This document shows positions 6,104 to 6,465 of a stretch of 6,465 nucleotides of DNA, piece by piece (position 1 is the stretch's first letter; every line of letters begins with the position of its first letter). The DNA is from CBFGWV01 sp965652545 (GTDB lineage Bacteria; Pseudomonadota; Gammaproteobacteria; Competibacterales; Competibacteraceae), in assembly GCA_965652545.1 (NCBI GenBank), contig CBFGWV010000274.1:1-6465 (forward strand). Direction: 5' to 3'. The notes under the pieces were generated by a model. It ran no database searches, was not told the origin of the DNA, and was given only the letters and a program-made list of their open reading frames with translations. Both the position numbers and the translations under genes were made by a program.

Positions 6104-6465
6104 ATGTTGTCACCCATCGACCGCAGCATTCAGCTTGCCCGTATCGCCGATGCCCGCGACATCGCCCTGATGTCGCGTGAGCTCATCGAGCATGGGCTGC
6201 ATTGGAGCTGGACACCGGCCAGAGTCGCCCAATGCATCCGCCATCCCGAGACCAACGTCGCCGTGGCCCGCGGCAATAGCGGAATCGCCGGCTTCGGCAT
6301 CATGGAATACGGCGACAGCGAAGCCCATCTGCTGCTGTTCGCCGTGCGCGCCATTCACCAGCGCCGCGGCCTCGGGTCTGCGCTGATGACCTGGTTGGAA
6401 ACCGTGGCGGTCACCGCGGGTATCGAACGGGTCCAGGTGGAAGCGCGGGTGGAGAACATGCGCGC
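6104..6465 (+). CDS. GNAT-family N-acetyltransferase, C-terminus cut by window edge
   Basis: The first 120 codons of a GCN5-related acetyltransferase, expected to move acetyl from acetyl-CoA to an amine; the acceptor is unknown. The N-terminal strand IQLARIADARDI at 9-20 and helix MSRELIEHGLHW at 23-34 are typical. VAVARGNSGIAGFGIMEY at 52-69 forms the central strands, and HQRRGLGSALM at 85-95 is motif A (R/Q-x-x-G-x-G/A), which binds the CoA pyrophosphate. The segment VQVEARVENMRA at 110-121 starts the last conserved region; about 30-40 residues should be missing. The ATG at 6104 is chosen because the domain begins nine residues later, but its Shine-Dalgarno is weak. The frame is open back to 5867, with another ATG at 5999. 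The extra residues are AT-rich in codon choice and do not look like part of the family. Confidence 0.87.
   Translation, partial: MLSPIDRSIQLARIADARDIALMSRELIEHGLHWSWTPARVAQCIRHPETNVAVARGNSGIAGFGIMEYGDSEAHLLLFAVRAIHQRRGLGSALMTWLETVAVTAGIERVQVEARVENMR

Noticed and set aside
5923..6180. Small 85-residue open frame with GGAGG four bases upstream
   Set aside because: Its N-terminal part is a translation of the REP-like element and its C-terminal part overlaps the acetyltransferase in another frame. No protein-like features were seen.

Overview
The window is dense, high-GC coding DNA (roughly two thirds G+C by eye) with short intergenic gaps and Shine-Dalgarno sites. Its gene families and a REP-like palindrome suggest a proteobacterium, most likely a gammaproteobacterium. 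That placement is inference; no rRNA or tRNA is present to fix it. Six protein genes are supported, and two of them are cut by the window ends.

Left part, minus strand (about 1-2638). A cystathionine gamma-synthase-type PLP enzyme (start at 2638) is followed after 124 bases by a VAO/PCMH-type FAD-linked oxidoreductase that runs off the left edge. The gap between them holds two inverted repeats. One is a nested palindrome bracketed by 9-base direct repeats. The other is a perfect stem-loop four bases upstream of the oxidase start codon.

Middle, plus strand (2769-5863). Across a 130-base divergent intergenic region lies a three-gene run. It comprises an NnrU-family membrane protein, a family 2 glycosyltransferase that overlaps it by ATGA, and, 27 bases on, an alkaline-phosphatase-superfamily (type I phosphodiesterase/nucleotide pyrophosphatase fold) protein. 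The last two look like a pair acting on a glycan or a phosphorylated surface or secreted compound, but the sequence does not show a substrate. The phosphodiesterase-like protein departs from the usual metal-ligand pattern at two positions.

Right end (5864-6465). A 240-base non-coding stretch carries a REP-like element and a short palindrome. It is followed by the N-terminal 120 codons of a GNAT acetyltransferase cut by the right edge.

No CRISPR array, insertion sequence, phage gene or defence system was seen. The window reads as ordinary chromosome. The most interesting points are the phosphodiesterase active-site changes, the structured gap in front of the FAD oxidase, and the REP-like element.
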